Shown in pieces: positions 5,917 through 11,856 of a DNA stretch of 18,306 nucleotides. How positions within the stretch are numbered: position 1 is the first letter of the stretch; every line of letters starts with the position of its first letter. Made by a program: the position numbers and the translations under genes. This stretch comes from Candidatus Bathyarchaeota archaeon (GTDB taxonomy: Archaea > Thermoproteota > Bathyarchaeia > 40CM-2-53-6), in assembly GCA_005888755.1 (NCBI GenBank), contig VBBQ01000018.1:3256-21561 (forward strand). Direction: 5' to 3'. Below the pieces are notes generated by a model. That model was not told the origin of the DNA and searched no databases. It was given only the letters and a program-made list of their open reading frames with translations.

Positions 5917-7269
5917 CTAGTAGTCTTGGTCGTTTGCCTTCGCGGTTTCTTCTGCGGGCTCTGTAACCGTTTCGCTCGGCTCTGCAACTGCTTCACTCGG
6001 CTCAGAAACCTGCTCAGTGGGAGCCGCTTCCTCTGCTTTCTCTTCGGCTTGCGGCTCGGGTGCCTTCGCGGCTTTCTTCCACGGGAGTCGGAATAATGGG
6101 CGATGAGGCTTAGCAGCGTCGGTTGAAGACTCGTTGGGGATCTGGCCAGTCAGTTTGGCCTTGTAAGCGTTCAACTCAACTGATACAAGGTGTCTTCTGA
6201 TCAGAAACATCATGGTAAAGATTCCCGCAGCGAACACTGTTGCGTTGACGATGATTGAGAGGTCGATTCTCGTGATGGGAACTTGGAGAATAAAGTAGAA
6301 TTGTGCGACCGCATAGACCGAGCCGAACGCAAACACTAGGAAGGGTAGAACTTGGCTCCAGCGCCGGTCCGAACGCGTAACCGTTTTTCTCGCAAACGTC
6401 TGCATCGCACCAATAACGGAGACCAGCATCAGACCGCTATCGACTAGAGGATTGGATGGCTGGTTTTGGGTGATGTATCCGATCGCCAGTGTTGTCGCAC
6501 GGTATAGCAGATAGCCCCAGAGAACCAGAAATGTTCCTCCAGCGAAGACCGCTGCTTGCGGTTTCTTCTGTACGATAACTCTCCAGCCCCAGAGCGCGGT
6601 GAAGAAGTAGGTTGCGAGGAGGAGTACTGTCACAATCACTGTCCAAATGAGTATCTTGTCTGTCGCTCCCTGAACACTCTGGTATGTTGAGCTAAGCCAG
6701 TTCGAGATTGCCCACACGCCGTATGTCAACGGGGCGATGGGGAGGAAGAGTGTTGATATTCCCAGGGTCCTCATTATCCTCTTGGCGTGTCCTTCGCCGG
6801 TCAGGCCTCTCTCTACTTTGACCAGGAGCTGCGAAACTGGTGTAACGATGAAGTAGGCCTGCAGGAGAATCCATGTGTAGAAGATTATGATGAACGCGGG
6901 GAATATCGGGAGCGCTTCTACCGTTCCGGCTTGTTGGATCCAGTATGCGATGCCGGCGATCATAGGTGCGTACGCTAGCGCGAGAATGATGATGCGTCTT
7001 GTCATTCTTGAGAACAGGATTGTGTTTCTGAATTTTTCGAGGAGAGCGAGTGGGGTGAGGACTAAGTATACTCCTGTGGTGCTGGCGCCGGCGATGAAGA
7101 TAAGGGTCCATGCTTGTGCAAAGCCGAGATTCGCGCCGACATATGCGGTTGCGAATAGGAAGGACATGAGGACGGTGAAGATCAACGTGTGTCCGCGGAC
7201 GCCTGGAGAAAGGAGCAGCCTGATCGAGCTGGGCAGATAGAATCTCGATTTCTGTTCCGGTAGAGTCAA
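5917..7269 (-). CDS. Polytopic membrane protein with acidic repetitive C-terminal tail
   Basis: A 450-residue protein of unknown function. About ten hydrophobic stretches span residues 20-360, among them Phe-Thr-Val-Leu-Met-Ser-Phe-Leu-Phe and the Trp-Thr-Val-Ile-Val-Thr-Val-Leu-Leu-Leu segment. A cytoplasmic-looking basic region (His-Arg-Pro-Leu-Phe-Arg-Leu-Pro-Trp-Lys-Lys) follows, then about 45 residues of Glu, Ala, Pro and Ser with repeated Glu-Pro-Ser-Glu units. I see no transporter signature. The start is TTG 7269. A later Met at residue 35 falls inside the first membrane segment and is less likely. Its upstream region holds one of two AGCCTANGTTA motifs shared with the divergent RAM-domain gene. 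Confidence 0.75.
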   Translation of the reverse strand: MTLPEQKSRFYLPSSIRLLLSPGVRGHTLIFTVLMSFLFATAYVGANLGFAQAWTLIFIAGASTTGVYLVLTPLALLEKFRNTILFSRMTRRIIILALAYAPMIAGIAYWIQQAGTVEALPIFPAFIIIFYTWILLQAYFIVTPVSQLLVKVERGLTGEGHAKRIMRTLGISTLFLPIAPLTYGVWAISNWLSSTYQSVQGATDKILIWTVIVTVLLLATYFFTALWGWRVIVQKKPQAAVFAGGTFLVLWGYLLYRATTLAIGYITQNQPSNPLVDSGLMLVSVIGAMQTFARKTVTRSDRRWSQVLPFLVFAFGSVYAVAQFYFILQVPITRIDLSIIVNATVFAAGIFTMMFLIRRHLVSVELNAYKAKLTGQIPNESSTDAAKPHRPLFRLPWKKAAKAPEPQAEEKAEEAAPTEQVSEPSEAVAEPSETVTEPAEETAKANDQDY

Positions 7270-7288
7270 AACGTATTCTCGCCAGGCT

Positions 7289-7299
7289 AGCCTAGGTTA
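7289..7299 (+). promoter_or_regulatory. Candidate operator, copy 1 (AGCCTAGGTTA)
   Basis: This 11-base motif matches 10 of 11 positions with 7418-7428 in the same divergent intergenic region. It overlaps the perfect palindrome AGGCTAGCCT (7284-7293), 15-24 bases upstream of TTG 7269. No regulator is proven. Confidence 0.3.
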
Positions 7300-7417
7300 C
7301 TGGTCTGCGGAGAGAGGCCTAATCATTTCGATGATACCGGGTCTTTGCTTGGCTCGTAACTGAACCAATCCCACCATGTAAACAGGACCACGAAAATTCC
7401 GGCCTGATGGTTGTTGT

Positions 7418-7432
7418 AGCCTATGTTAGGCT
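7418..7432 (+). promoter_or_regulatory. Candidate operator, copy 2 (15-base palindrome)
   Basis: AGCCTATGTTAGGCT is a perfect palindrome with six-base arms and a three-base centre. It lies about ten bases upstream of the TATA-like box of the RAM-domain gene. Its left part repeats the motif found in front of the divergent membrane-protein gene. Confidence 0.35.
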
Positions 7433-7442
7433 CGTCCAAGAG

Positions 7443-7449
7443 GTTATAT
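7443..7449 (+). promoter_or_regulatory. TATA-like box for the RAM-domain gene
   Basis: The plus strand reads GTTATAT, centred near 7446, which predicts a transcription start near 7472. That lies upstream of both possible starts, TTG 7486 and ATG 7519. Confidence 0.45.
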
Positions 7450-7518
7450 GGAGTTCCACAAGTCGCGGTTCAAGGGTCTTAGAAATTGGTCGAAGCTCAC
7501 TATCATCCGAAAGGCGAG

Positions 7519-7797
7519 ATGAAACGGCACGTTCGCGCTTTCATCTATGTCGCTGCGGTTCTTGGAAAAGAATCAAAGGTTGCGGACGCTTTGTTCAAGC
7601 TCGCCGAAGTCAAAGAGGTTCATGTGATTCCTGGCCGACATGATATCATGGCCGTTGTAGAGGTTCAGAGAAAACTTCTCGAGCCTGACGCCCAGAGCAT
7701 CTACTGGTTCATTCTTGAACGTATCAAGACCATCGGGGATGTCACGGACACAGAGACTTTGATTCCGATCGTGTCAGCTTCGAAATGGTCTGACTAG
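7519..7797 (+). CDS. Stand-alone Lrp/AsnC C-terminal (RAM) domain protein
   Basis: A 92-residue protein consisting only of the ligand-binding RAM domain of Lrp/AsnC regulators. The beta strand His-Val-Arg-Ala-Phe-Ile-Tyr-Val, a helix Lys-Val-Ala-Asp-Ala-Leu-Phe-Lys-Leu, Val-Lys-Glu-Val-His-Val-Ile-Pro-Gly-Arg-His-Asp-Ile-Met-Ala-Val-Val-Glu-Val, and a final Thr-Asp-Thr-Glu-Thr-Leu-Ile-Pro-Ile-Val strand give the alpha/beta ferredoxin-like fold. There is no helix-turn-helix, so it cannot bind DNA alone in the usual way. It may sense small molecules or pair with full-length Lrp proteins. I chose ATG 7519 because AAAGGCGAG precedes it; TTG 7486 would add 11 residues. Confidence 0.8.
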   Translation: MKRHVRAFIYVAAVLGKESKVADALFKLAEVKEVHVIPGRHDIMAVVEVQRKLLEPDAQSIYWFILERIKTIGDVTDTETLIPIVSASKWSD

Positions 7798-7840
7798 CCA
7801 CTCGACCACACGTGCGGCGCGAGGGTCGGTCGCTAAGACC

Positions 7841-7955
7841 CCCTGTTTTCCCGCGAAACATTTCCGGTCTGACAGTGATAATGGGCGAGACAGAACGATC
7901 AAAGCACAATTCGGGCTTATGTCGACCGGAATTATCCACGTTTGCAGCACGAATT
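7841..7955 (+). repeat. Imperfect direct repeat, copy A
   Basis: This copy begins with a C-run and TGTTTTCCCG, then TTTCCGGTCTGACAG, GGGCGAGACAG and TCGACCGGAATTATCCACGT. It aligns with copy B at 8071-8188 in the same order with small gaps. I estimate by eye that about two thirds of positions agree. Confidence 0.5.
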
Positions 7956-8070
7956 TTTGCTTGTTCTAGATGTGCCTGTTCAACTCCCGAATCAGGGCTG
8001 ACAATGGCCGATCTGACTGCCTGAGAGATTCCGGGAAGACGGCTCACGCGACACAAAACCGCTGTACAAT

Positions 8071-8188
8071 CCCCCCGTTTTTTCCCGAATCGTTTCCTGT
8101 CCAGCGCCGATTCCGGGCGAGTCTGGCTGATTCAGGCATGGTTTGCGCTTCGATCGGACAAGTATTATCGTGTTTTTCAGCGTGCCTC
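8071..8188 (+). repeat. Imperfect direct repeat, copy B
   Basis: This copy begins CCCCCCGTTTTTTCCCG, then TTTCCTGTC, GGGCGAGTCTGG, GCGCTTCGATCGGACAAG and TATTATCGTGTTTTTCAGC, in the same order as copy A. It starts about 230 bases after copy A. I see no terminal inverted repeats or open frame that would make it an insertion sequence. Confidence 0.5.
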
Positions 8189-8264
8189 ATCCATTGAGGG
8201 TTCGACCGACCTTTCAGACTCGAGATTAGGGCTTGTTTCGGCGAGTTTGGCAAGATTTTGGCTT

Positions 8265-8534
8265 GACGGGTTTGCGCCCGTCTTCAGAAAGCACTCAAAA
8301 GAGTCTAGCCATGGAGGTTGATCGTTCTTTGCAGTTTTCTCGTTCCACTAGGGCTCGGTTTCTTTTCTCGAGAGCTGTTAGTCTCGGTTTCTAGTTCTGG
8401 GGCTACCGGATCAGGATGAGCAGGATCCGGCTAGCGAGGACGGCTTCAATAAAGGCGTCCCTGGGCTCAGTCGCATTTGATACTTGAGGTTTGGAGATAG
8501 TTGTCTGTCTACCTTCCATAAGGTATCAATGCGA
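8265..8534 (+). ncRNA. Candidate structured RNA: four consecutive hairpins
   Basis: Four inverted repeats lie in order. 8265-8282: GACGGG/CCCGTC, perfect six-base stem, six-base loop. 8402-8435: GCTACCGGATC/GATCCGGCTAGC, one bulge. 8438-8460: GGACGGCTT/AAGGCGTCC, one mismatch, five-base loop. 8471-8534: TCGCATTTGATACTT/AAGGTATCAATGCGA, two bulges, 34-base loop. No open frame of note covers them. I do not recognise RNase P, SRP or a riboswitch in it. The ends, the strand and expression are unknown, and inverted repeats of a decayed element are an alternative. Confidence 0.35.
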
Positions 8535-8779
8535 ATGCTGGCGTATGTTCATGATAAAAGGGGCGCCGACGGTTTCCACCTAATTACCTCAGTTTTCTCC
8601 TGCCGATTCTGTTGGGAACCAGAAGGGGATCATGGATTCCACAAGCCTGGATGATGCCACGTTGTGCATTCCCCGGGCTGGCTTCGATTTCATTGGAGAT
8701 GCATTTCCGCCAATCTGGATGCATTTCGAGGGGTTTGTTGTCTCTTTGATGGGCTAGTATCGCTAGGATGGTCAATCGT

Positions 8780-8974
8780 TCACACTACGCCTGTTAATTC
8801 ACACTTCGGGCATACCACAGACCAGTGTGTGATGTCACCTTCAGCTTGCTGATGAGTCTCGGTAGGTACAAGTCTTGCTTTGCATTTTGGACATTTGTGG
8901 GAATCCTCATCACTGGCTTCGACGTTGATTTTGCCATCGAAAGGTGGCCGGACTTGTTCCACAACGTAGAACAC
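8780..8974 (-). CDS. Small zinc-ribbon protein, probably truncated by a frameshift
   Basis: The frame gives 64 residues from GTG 8974. The C-terminal half contains His-Lys-Cys-Pro-Lys-Cys, then 21 residues, and Val-Cys-Pro-Lys-Cys-Glu-Leu-Thr-Gly: a two-knuckle CxxC...CxxC zinc ribbon. The front part is charged and ordinary. The same frame stays open upstream to 9079 and still reads like protein (Ser-Leu-Gly-Thr-Ile-Asp-Thr-Ser-Glu-Gly-Arg-Ala-Leu-Val), but it has no ATG, GTG or TTG start there. An ATG at 9093 in another frame gives only 28 residues. The gene is therefore either broken or has a sequencing error near 9010-9060. Function is unknown. Confidence 0.55.
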   Translation of the reverse strand: MFYVVEQVRPPFDGKINVEASDEDSHKCPKCKARLVPTETHQQAEGDITHWSVVCPKCELTGVV

Positions 8975-9093
8975 TAAAGCACGTCCTTCGGAGGTGTCGA
9001 TGGTTCCTAAACTGATAATCTGTCTCTTTCTGGAGAAGAAACTGCGCTCCCATGGGTTTTTCCATAAACGGTCGCTCCGCTAGGCTGAGTCAT
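8975..9093 (-). pseudogene. Probable displaced 5' part of the zinc-ribbon gene
   Basis: On the minus strand ATG 9093 opens a 28-codon frame that stops at 9007. The overlapping frame that continues into the zinc-ribbon protein is open from 9079. Joining the two by a single frameshift would give a normal start and a protein of roughly 105 residues. This is an inference from frame continuity only. Confidence 0.35.
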
Positions 9094-9254
9094 GACAAGC
9101 GTTTAGGTCATTTTGGTTAATCTACCATTCCCATGATGCACGCCTACTGACTTCTGCCCTGGAATGAAGGACAGCGTCATTCTTCTCGGTTTCTTCTGAG
9201 AGTAATCGCCCGTACTATTTTAGTTCTGAGAATCGCTAATCGGGCATCCTACGG

Positions 9255-9485
9255 CTAAGTCCTCTTCAATTGCTTCCCTAATTCTCTCAGGAACTTCTCT
9301 TTTGCATCTGGAACCAAGAGAAAGTAAGCCAGAGTCATCCGGAAGAGAGAAGATTTTGTCAAACCTTTGACTTCTCCTCTCCTAACCGCGCTGGAGAAAC
9401 AGCCTTGAAACATTTGATGAGACAGAACTTCATGTTTGAGTTCGTTTAGGGCGTGAATTATGTTCTCATGGGAAAGTTGCGTCAA
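9255..9485 (-). CDS. Orphan small protein, possibly a fragment
   Basis: The frame from TTG 9485 gives 76 residues that I do not recognise. It is rich in helix-forming residues (His-Ala-Leu-Asn-Glu-Leu-Lys-His-Glu-Val) and ends with a basic helix, Lys-Phe-Leu-Arg-Glu-Leu-Gly-Lys-Gln-Leu-Lys-Arg. Codon use looks like real coding sequence. The frame remains open for about 30 more codons upstream and still looks protein-like, but no standard start is found there. With the integrase-like remnant just upstream on the same strand, it may be the rest of a decayed element. Confidence 0.4.
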   Translation of the reverse strand: MTQLSHENIIHALNELKHEVLSHQMFQGCFSSAVRRGEVKGLTKSSLFRMTLAYFLLVPDAKEKFLRELGKQLKRT

Positions 9486-9596
9486 AGGCTTACGCTCGAT
9501 GACAAGACAGCCTCTTCCCAGATAACCTCTTTGCCCGCTTCCTTTTTGCAGATTGTGGACCCTGTCCTTCTGGTCTTTCTATCGCTCTAAGGCAAC

Positions 9597-9875
9597 TCAA
9601 AATCCGAATTCTGGAGAGACAGAGCTCCATTTGCGGGTTGTGGACAGCTTGGCATTGGCAATCCATTCTTTTACCGCCTCGGGTTTCGACAGTTCGCAGT
9701 TTCTCGCGAGAATCCTCAGGTCAGAACCGTAGCAACGAATTGTAGCTTCAGCAAACCCGTCTTTTTTGAGTTGTAAGAGGAAAACTGGAATTAGGGCACT
9801 CCCATTCGGAGAAACGGCACTTCCAGTAGGAGAAACAGTCTGGAAGAAGTTCGACCTTCTAGAATATACAGTGGT
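9597..9875 (-). pseudogene. Remnant of a tyrosine-recombinase-like N-terminal domain
   Basis: This minus-strand frame is open for 92 codons but has no ATG, GTG or TTG. It reads Phe-Leu-Leu-Gln-Leu-Lys-Lys-Asp-Gly-Phe-Ala-Glu-Ala-Thr-Ile-Arg-Cys-Tyr, then Asp-Leu-Arg-Ile-Leu-Ala-Arg and Glu-Ala-Val-Lys-Glu-Trp-Ile-Ala. This is the pattern of the SAM-like core-binding domain of XerC/D and archaeal integrases (Leu-Lys-x-x-Gly-x-Ser/Ala-x-x-Thr-Ile-x-x-Tyr). It stops at 9597 before any catalytic domain, and no Arg...His-x-x-Arg...Tyr catalytic motifs follow. It is probably a relic of an integrated element. I saw no tRNA gene or attachment repeat. The match is from memory and covers one small domain. 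Confidence 0.5.
9795..9836 (-). repeat. 21-base tandem duplication within the integrase-like remnant
   Basis: Two adjacent 21-base units encode Val-Ser-Pro-Thr-Gly-Ser-Ala and Val-Ser-Pro-Asn-Gly-Ser-Ala. They differ at only a few bases and lie just ahead of the integrase-like helix. This is an in-frame duplication at the N-terminus. Confidence 0.7.
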
Positions 9876-10032
9876 CTATTGTTGAATTGGGCAGAAAAAG
9901 GCAGTCTGAACATCTGTTATGCACATGCGGCATATATTCTTGTTCTTTGTCAGTGGAGATGCATTTCTTCATCTGGGCGAGGTGCCCTCTGTGCAGGTCA
10001 GTCCACATCATTGGCGTGTTTCCGATTCTCAC
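9859..10032 (-). CDS. Tiny Cys/His-rich protein, possible metal binder
   Basis: The frame from GTG 10032 gives 57 residues; ATG 10011 is an alternative. After Arg-Gly-His-Leu-Ala-Gln-Met-Lys-Lys-Cys-Ile-Ser come Gln-Glu-Tyr-Met-Pro-His-Val-His-Asn-Arg-Cys-Ser-Asp-Cys, so Cys, His-x-His and Cys-x-x-Cys could form a metal site. A TATA-like AATATA at 10087-10082 on the same strand would give a leader of about 25 bases. The composition is balanced and charged, unlike the Cys-rich, hydrophobic translation of the opposite strand. I do not recognise the family. The integrase-like remnant begins just beyond its stop. Confidence 0.5.
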   Translation of the reverse strand: MRIGNTPMMWTDLHRGHLAQMKKCISTDKEQEYMPHVHNRCSDCLFLPNSTIDHCIF

Positions 10033-10081
10033 CGGGAAGACTCAATCTTTGGAACGCCGATCAACACCTCCCGACAGCGGT

Positions 10082-10087
10082 ATATTG
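10082..10087 (-). promoter_or_regulatory. TATA-like box for the tiny Cys/His gene
   Basis: The minus strand reads AATATA, centred about 52 bases upstream of GTG 10032. This predicts transcription start near 10057. Confidence 0.35.
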
Positions 10088-10175
10088 GGTTTAGCGGCGG
10101 CATTCAATGGCTGGCTGACAAAGTCTTAATGGATCAAAGATTAGGAACCCGGCAAATCTTCACGGGGTTGGATCA

Positions 10176-10757
10176 GTGCAGAATCTGAAATACGTCGCAC
10201 CCAGCTGGGACGACGTATATAGAATGTTGGTAGACCTTGCAAGTGAGATTCGGCTGTCAGGATACAATCCCCAGGTCATCGTAGGGGTCTCACGAGGCGG
10301 CTGGCCTCCCGCTAGGGTCATGAGCGACCTCCTTGAGAATCCAAATCTTGCCAACATGAGAGTAGAGTTCTACAAAAACATCGGAGTGACAGCGAAAAGG
10401 CCGAAGATCTCCCAGCCCGTCACCTCTGAGGTTTCTGGGAAGCGCGTACTCGTAGTGGACGATGTCTCCGATTCAGGACACAGTCTGCGCGTTGCCTCCA
10501 AACATCTAGCTAGAAAGGGCGCACGGGAGATCAAGGTCTGTACTCTATATTTGAAGCCAAAGAGCGTCTTCAAACCAAACCATTATGCAAGAACAACCTC
10601 AAAGTGGGTGATCTTTCCATGGGAAAGATTGGAGGCCATCAACCTCATCAAAAGGAACCTCCGGTCAGATGGAGGAACATACGAGATAATTCGGGAGCTG
10701 AAAGGCAGTGGATTGAGTGGCCCGCTCATTAGAAGGCTCTTGGCGCTGGATCGATGA
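10176..10757 (+). CDS. Phosphoribosyltransferase (type I PRTase)
   Basis: A 193-residue protein from GTG 10176. Val-Ile-Val-Gly-Val-Ser-Arg-Gly-Gly (35-42) is the pyrophosphate loop and Val-Leu-Val-Val-Asp95-Asp96-Val-Ser-Asp-Ser-Gly-His-Ser-Leu is the PRPP-binding motif of type I enzymes. The flexible hood is ordinary and the C-terminal part (Trp-Val-Ile-Phe-Pro-Trp-Glu-Arg) resembles archaeal xanthine/hypoxanthine-type enzymes. The substrate is probably a purine base, but this cannot be settled. The stop overlaps the next gene's start (ATGA), so it is coupled with the KEOPS gene cgi121. The coupling suggests shared expression rather than shared chemistry. Confidence 0.85.
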   Translation: MQNLKYVAPSWDDVYRMLVDLASEIRLSGYNPQVIVGVSRGGWPPARVMSDLLENPNLANMRVEFYKNIGVTAKRPKISQPVTSEVSGKRVLVVDDVSDSGHSLRVASKHLARKGAREIKVCTLYLKPKSVFKPNHYARTTSKWVIFPWERLEAINLIKRNLRSDGGTYEIIRELKGSGLSGPLIRRLLALDR

Positions 10758-11320
10758 TAACTGAGAAAATCGGGTCATATTCCCTGTTTGTCCAAGGATT
10801 CAGAGACGCCAATGTAACAGACTCAGAGAAAGTCTTGCGGGATCTGCGAGGATCCTTTCCGGGAGTTGATCTTCAGCTCTTGCGCGCGGATAGAGTAGCG
10901 GGGAGAGAACACATCGTCTTCTCGGCAAGGAGCGCGGTTGAATCCTTCCAAAGCAAGAATCGAAGGGCGAAACATCTCTCAATGGAGCTCCTCCTGTTCG
11001 CCTCGGGTGAGCACCAGATCATCGAAGCAATCAAGCTTCTCGGCGTAACCGCGTCTAGCAGAGAACTCGCTCTCGTGGGGCTCTCCGACACCAGGCTTGA
11101 TTCGAACCAGTTGAGTAACAGAGCAATGGAATCCGTCAAGGGAATACCTGATGATACAGTCTTGCAGATTAAGACCCGGAAAAAAGTGGAGGATCTGAAG
11201 AGAGCCTACTATATTCCCGACAAAGAGCTGAATGCATCGAAGATGCCGAGTGAGGAAGACAACAGTGTATTGAAGAGATTGATCATCGAGCGCTCTGCGC
11301 TTTTGGCACTGGAGAACTAG
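10754..11320 (+). CDS. cgi121: KEOPS complex subunit Cgi121
   Basis: A 188-residue protein from ATG 10754. Cgi121 binds the Bud32 kinase and, in archaea, helps the KEOPS complex capture tRNA for t6A37 synthesis. The recognisable core is Asn-Arg-Arg-Ala-Lys-His-Leu-Ser-Met-Glu-Leu-Leu-Leu-Phe-Ala-Ser-Gly-Glu-His-Gln-Ile-Ile-Glu-Ala, followed by Ile-Lys-Leu-Leu-Gly-Val. The C-terminal tail (Asp-Lys-Glu-Leu-Asn-Ala-Ser-Lys-Met) is longer than in many homologs. The gene is coupled to the PRTase by ATGA, and its stop shares a CTAG with the convergent Tan1-like gene. The TsaC/YrdC gene of the same pathway lies about 0.5 kb away on the other strand. Confidence is good from the core motif and context. 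Confidence 0.8.
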   Translation: MITEKIGSYSLFVQGFRDANVTDSEKVLRDLRGSFPGVDLQLLRADRVAGREHIVFSARSAVESFQSKNRRAKHLSMELLLFASGEHQIIEAIKLLGVTASSRELALVGLSDTRLDSNQLSNRAMESVKGIPDDTVLQIKTRKKVEDLKRAYYIPDKELNASKMPSEEDNSVLKRLIIERSALLALEN

Positions 11321-11844
11321 GATACTCTCTTTTCCCGTTCTATCCCCAGTATGCCGTTAGGTCGGATGACCGCAATTCCAGCCACCCTGCCAATGATTTC
11401 GACCAGGACGATCTTTCCGGGGTCTCGCAGGTCAACCTTTCTGGGAATCTTCGCTGCAATCGCGTCAATGACCTCCTTTGAAGAAACGTCACTCCTGCGC
11501 TTCTCGATGGATACACGAAATGTTTCGCCGTCTCGAATCGCCCTAGATCTCTCGGAAACCGCGTTCCCGATAGCTTCAATTTCACAGGGTACAACTTTCT
11601 GAACCGGTTTGACCTTGAGAACGTACCGAAACTCCCAAGGTTTCTCTTTAAGGATCGACCGAAGATTCTGTATCACTGTGAGTGGGTCAAGGGATGTCTT
11701 AGCGACAGTAAGGCCGCTTACGGGGGTATAGCTGGTCTCAGCCGAACGATCCCCGAGCTCGCCAATCAGATACACTAGTTCCGAGTTTGCCTCCCGCTCA
11801 TTGCCTCTAGCACTAGACACGAGCAGGTTGAAGTCGTCAAGCAA
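11317..11844 (-). CDS. THUMP-domain protein, Tan1-like (tRNA ac4C factor)
   Basis: A 175-residue protein. Phe-Asn-Leu-Leu-Val-Ser-Ser-Ala-Arg-Gly-Asn-Glu near the start, a Leu-Lys-Val-Lys-Pro-Val strand, and Phe-Arg-Val-Ser-Ile-Glu-Lys-Arg with Lys-Val-Asp-Leu-Arg-Asp-Pro-Gly-Lys-Ile-Val-Leu-Val-Glu-Ile fit the THUMP RNA-binding fold of Tan1/THUMPD1. In eukaryotes Tan1 assists the acetyltransferase Kre33 in making ac4C12 in tRNA. The start is TTG 11844; an in-frame TGA three codons earlier excludes any longer version. It follows the TsaC/YrdC gene by about 12 bases and is probably co-transcribed. It converges with cgi121, and both stop codons lie inside one CTAG. Confidence 0.8.
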   Translation of the reverse strand: MLDDFNLLVSSARGNEREANSELVYLIGELGDRSAETSYTPVSGLTVAKTSLDPLTVIQNLRSILKEKPWEFRYVLKVKPVQKVVPCEIEAIGNAVSERSRAIRDGETFRVSIEKRRSDVSSKEVIDAIAAKIPRKVDLRDPGKIVLVEIIGRVAGIAVIRPNGILGIEREKRVS

Positions 11845-11856
11845 TCTGAATCAATC

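Larger units (their letters stand above)
7798..8779. other. Gene-free stretch with repeats and hairpins
   Basis: I see no convincing gene in these roughly 980 bases. Open frames are short, cross both strands and lack family features. The stretch does hold an imperfect direct repeat (7841-7955 and 8071-8188) and a cluster of hairpins (8265-8534), listed separately. In a genome otherwise packed with genes this points to an accessory or decayed insert, or to a noncoding RNA locus. Confidence 0.6.

Noticed and set aside
7322-7335. ATCATTTCGATGAT mini-hairpin
   Set aside because: A five-base AT-rich stem is likely to occur by chance and has no T-tract or clear link to a gene end.
8189-8215. GGGTTCGACCGACC, like a tRNA T-arm
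   Set aside because: No acceptor stem, D-arm or anticodon arm can be built around it.
8846-8862. CTGATGAG, the conserved core of a hammerhead ribozyme
   Set aside because: No GAAA partner strand or three-stem arrangement is present, and it falls within the zinc-ribbon gene region.
9887-10129. Plus-strand frame with Cys-Pro-Leu-Cys, like a zinc ribbon
   Set aside because: It is rich in Cys, Ser, Leu and Ile as expected for antisense; the minus-strand Cys/His frame fits better and has a TATA-like box.
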